Part shown: one piece after another, positions 63,554 to 64,000 of the stretch
Layout: each line of letters opens with the position of its first letter
How positions within the stretch are numbered: position 1 is the stretch's first letter
Source: Pseudomonas lurida
GTDB lineage: Bacteria; Pseudomonadota; Gammaproteobacteria; Pseudomonadales; Pseudomonadaceae
Direction of reading: 5' to 3'
NCBI RefSeq assembly: GCF_002563895.1
Contig: NZ_PDJB01000001.1
Location: 5,935,501 to 5,999,500 of the forward strand
DNA: 64,000 nucleotides
The notes under the pieces: model-generated
Told to the model about the DNA's origin: nothing
Databases searched by the model: none
Seen by the model: only the letters and a program-made list of their open reading frames with translations
Translations under genes and position numbers: made by a program

Positions 63554-64000
63554 CGGGTCGCGTGCCCAGGCCCATGGCCTGGCGGGCGAACCAGCGCTTG
63601 GCCGGTGGCAACAGGTCCAGGCCCAGCAGGCCCATGTTGCGGCCTAGCGCGACCAGCGGCTGGGCGCTGCCAAACAGTCGGGTGACCTGGTCGGAGAAGC
63701 CCACGGTGAGTTTCTGATCCAGGCGCTGACGCTCGCGATAGCCTTGCAAGGTTGCCAGGTCACCCGGCACCTGCGGCCCTGCCAGCAAGGCCTCGGCCAA
63801 CGCATGCGCATCGCGCAGGGACAGGTTGAAGCCCTGCCCGGCGATCGGATGCAGGCTGTGGGCGGCGTTGCCGAGGACGGCCAGGTGGGAACGCACTTGT
63901 TCCTCGGCTTCCACCAGCGTCAACGGGTACAGGTGGCGGGCCCCCACTTGCTTGAGCGTGCCCAGGCGGTAGCCAAACACGCCCTGCAATTCGCTCAAGA
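63546..64000 (-). CDS. ubiH: 2-octaprenyl-6-methoxyphenyl hydroxylase UbiH, C-terminal part
   Basis: A C-terminal fragment of about 151 residues cut by the window edge. It holds the second FAD motif [31 protein letters not shown] and the tail [22 protein letters not shown], typical of UbiH. The upstream part, including the N-terminal FAD fold and start codon, is beyond 64000. Its stop codon overlaps the start of the DUF4442 gene by 8 bases. Confidence 0.85.
   Translation of the reverse strand, partial: LSELQGVFGYRLGTLKQVGARHLYPLTLVEAEEQVRSHLAVLGNAAHSLHPIAGQGFNLSLRDAHALAEALLAGPQVPGDLATLQGYRERQRLDQKLTVGFSDQVTRLFGSAQPLVALGRNMGLLGLDLLPPAKRWFARQAMGLGTRPDA

Overview
The window looks like chromosome from a fluorescent-group Pseudomonas. 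The basis is GC-rich coding sequence, protein families typical of that genus, a gene order that largely follows blocks I recall from P. aeruginosa PAO1 (thyA-lgt-ptsP-rppH-ilvA-rpiA, serA with a D-2-hydroxyglutarate dehydrogenase, the spu polyamine cluster, the ssu sulfonate cluster with lsfA, argA/argE, gcvT/gcvH, ubiH), and many short inverted REP pairs (REPINs) typical of P. fluorescens intergenic DNA. No rRNA, tRNA, prophage, insertion sequence, CRISPR array or recognisable defence island was seen. Gene family calls come from reading the translations, not from database searches.

Layout. 0-10 kb holds housekeeping genes: thymidylate synthase, lipoprotein diacylglyceryl transferase, a TauE-type exporter, an NRDE protein, the nitrogen-PTS enzyme I (ptsP) with rppH, a HAD phosphatase, threonine deaminase and ribose-5-phosphate isomerase. 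10-20 kb holds tandem SdiA-regulated propeller proteins, a FAH-family hydrolase, the divergent D2HGDH/serA pair that couples 2-hydroxyglutarate recycling to serine synthesis, several small exported or redox proteins (DUF4399, a one-lobed solute-binding protein, TudS, a 2OG dioxygenase, DUF2059) and an alpha/beta hydrolase. 20-26.6 kb holds a thioredoxin-like protein, a large Ntn acylase likely to act on acyl-homoserine lactones, two AraC-type regulators, an AhpD-like protein and an HD hydrolase.

26.7-37.1 kb is the polyamine import and catabolism cluster: transporter SpuDEFGH, aminotransferase SpuC, gamma-glutamylpolyamine synthetase SpuB and, divergently, SpuI. The hydrolase SpuA, expected between spuB and spuI, is not there. 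38.1-46.8 kb is a sulfur-scavenging island: ssuEADCBF, the 1-Cys peroxiredoxin LsfA, an OprD-family porin and an orphan TauA-like binding protein. Similar AT-rich elements precede several of these units.

46.9-55.6 kb holds arginine biosynthesis genes argA and argE, a CYTH/CHAD triphosphatase, an Lrp regulator divergent from a small ACT-like protein, an orphan GspE/PulE ATPase, a QmcA/NfeD membrane pair and a DUF2388 protein. 55.7-64 kb holds a DegT/ArnB-like aminotransferase, gcvT-gcvH without gcvP, an iron(III) importer without its ATPase, and ubiquinone hydroxylases flanking a hotdog protein. The last gene (ubiH) runs off the edge.

I did not find a clear undescribed multi-gene system. The most noteworthy unexplained signals are a perfect 12-bp inverted repeat between the hydrolase and thioredoxin-like genes (20270-20298), a multi-stem RNA-like region upstream of serA (14517-14711), a palindrome in the lrp/ACT divergent promoter (51575-51586), a nested double REPIN between spuD and spuE, and a truncated single-lobe solute-binding protein.
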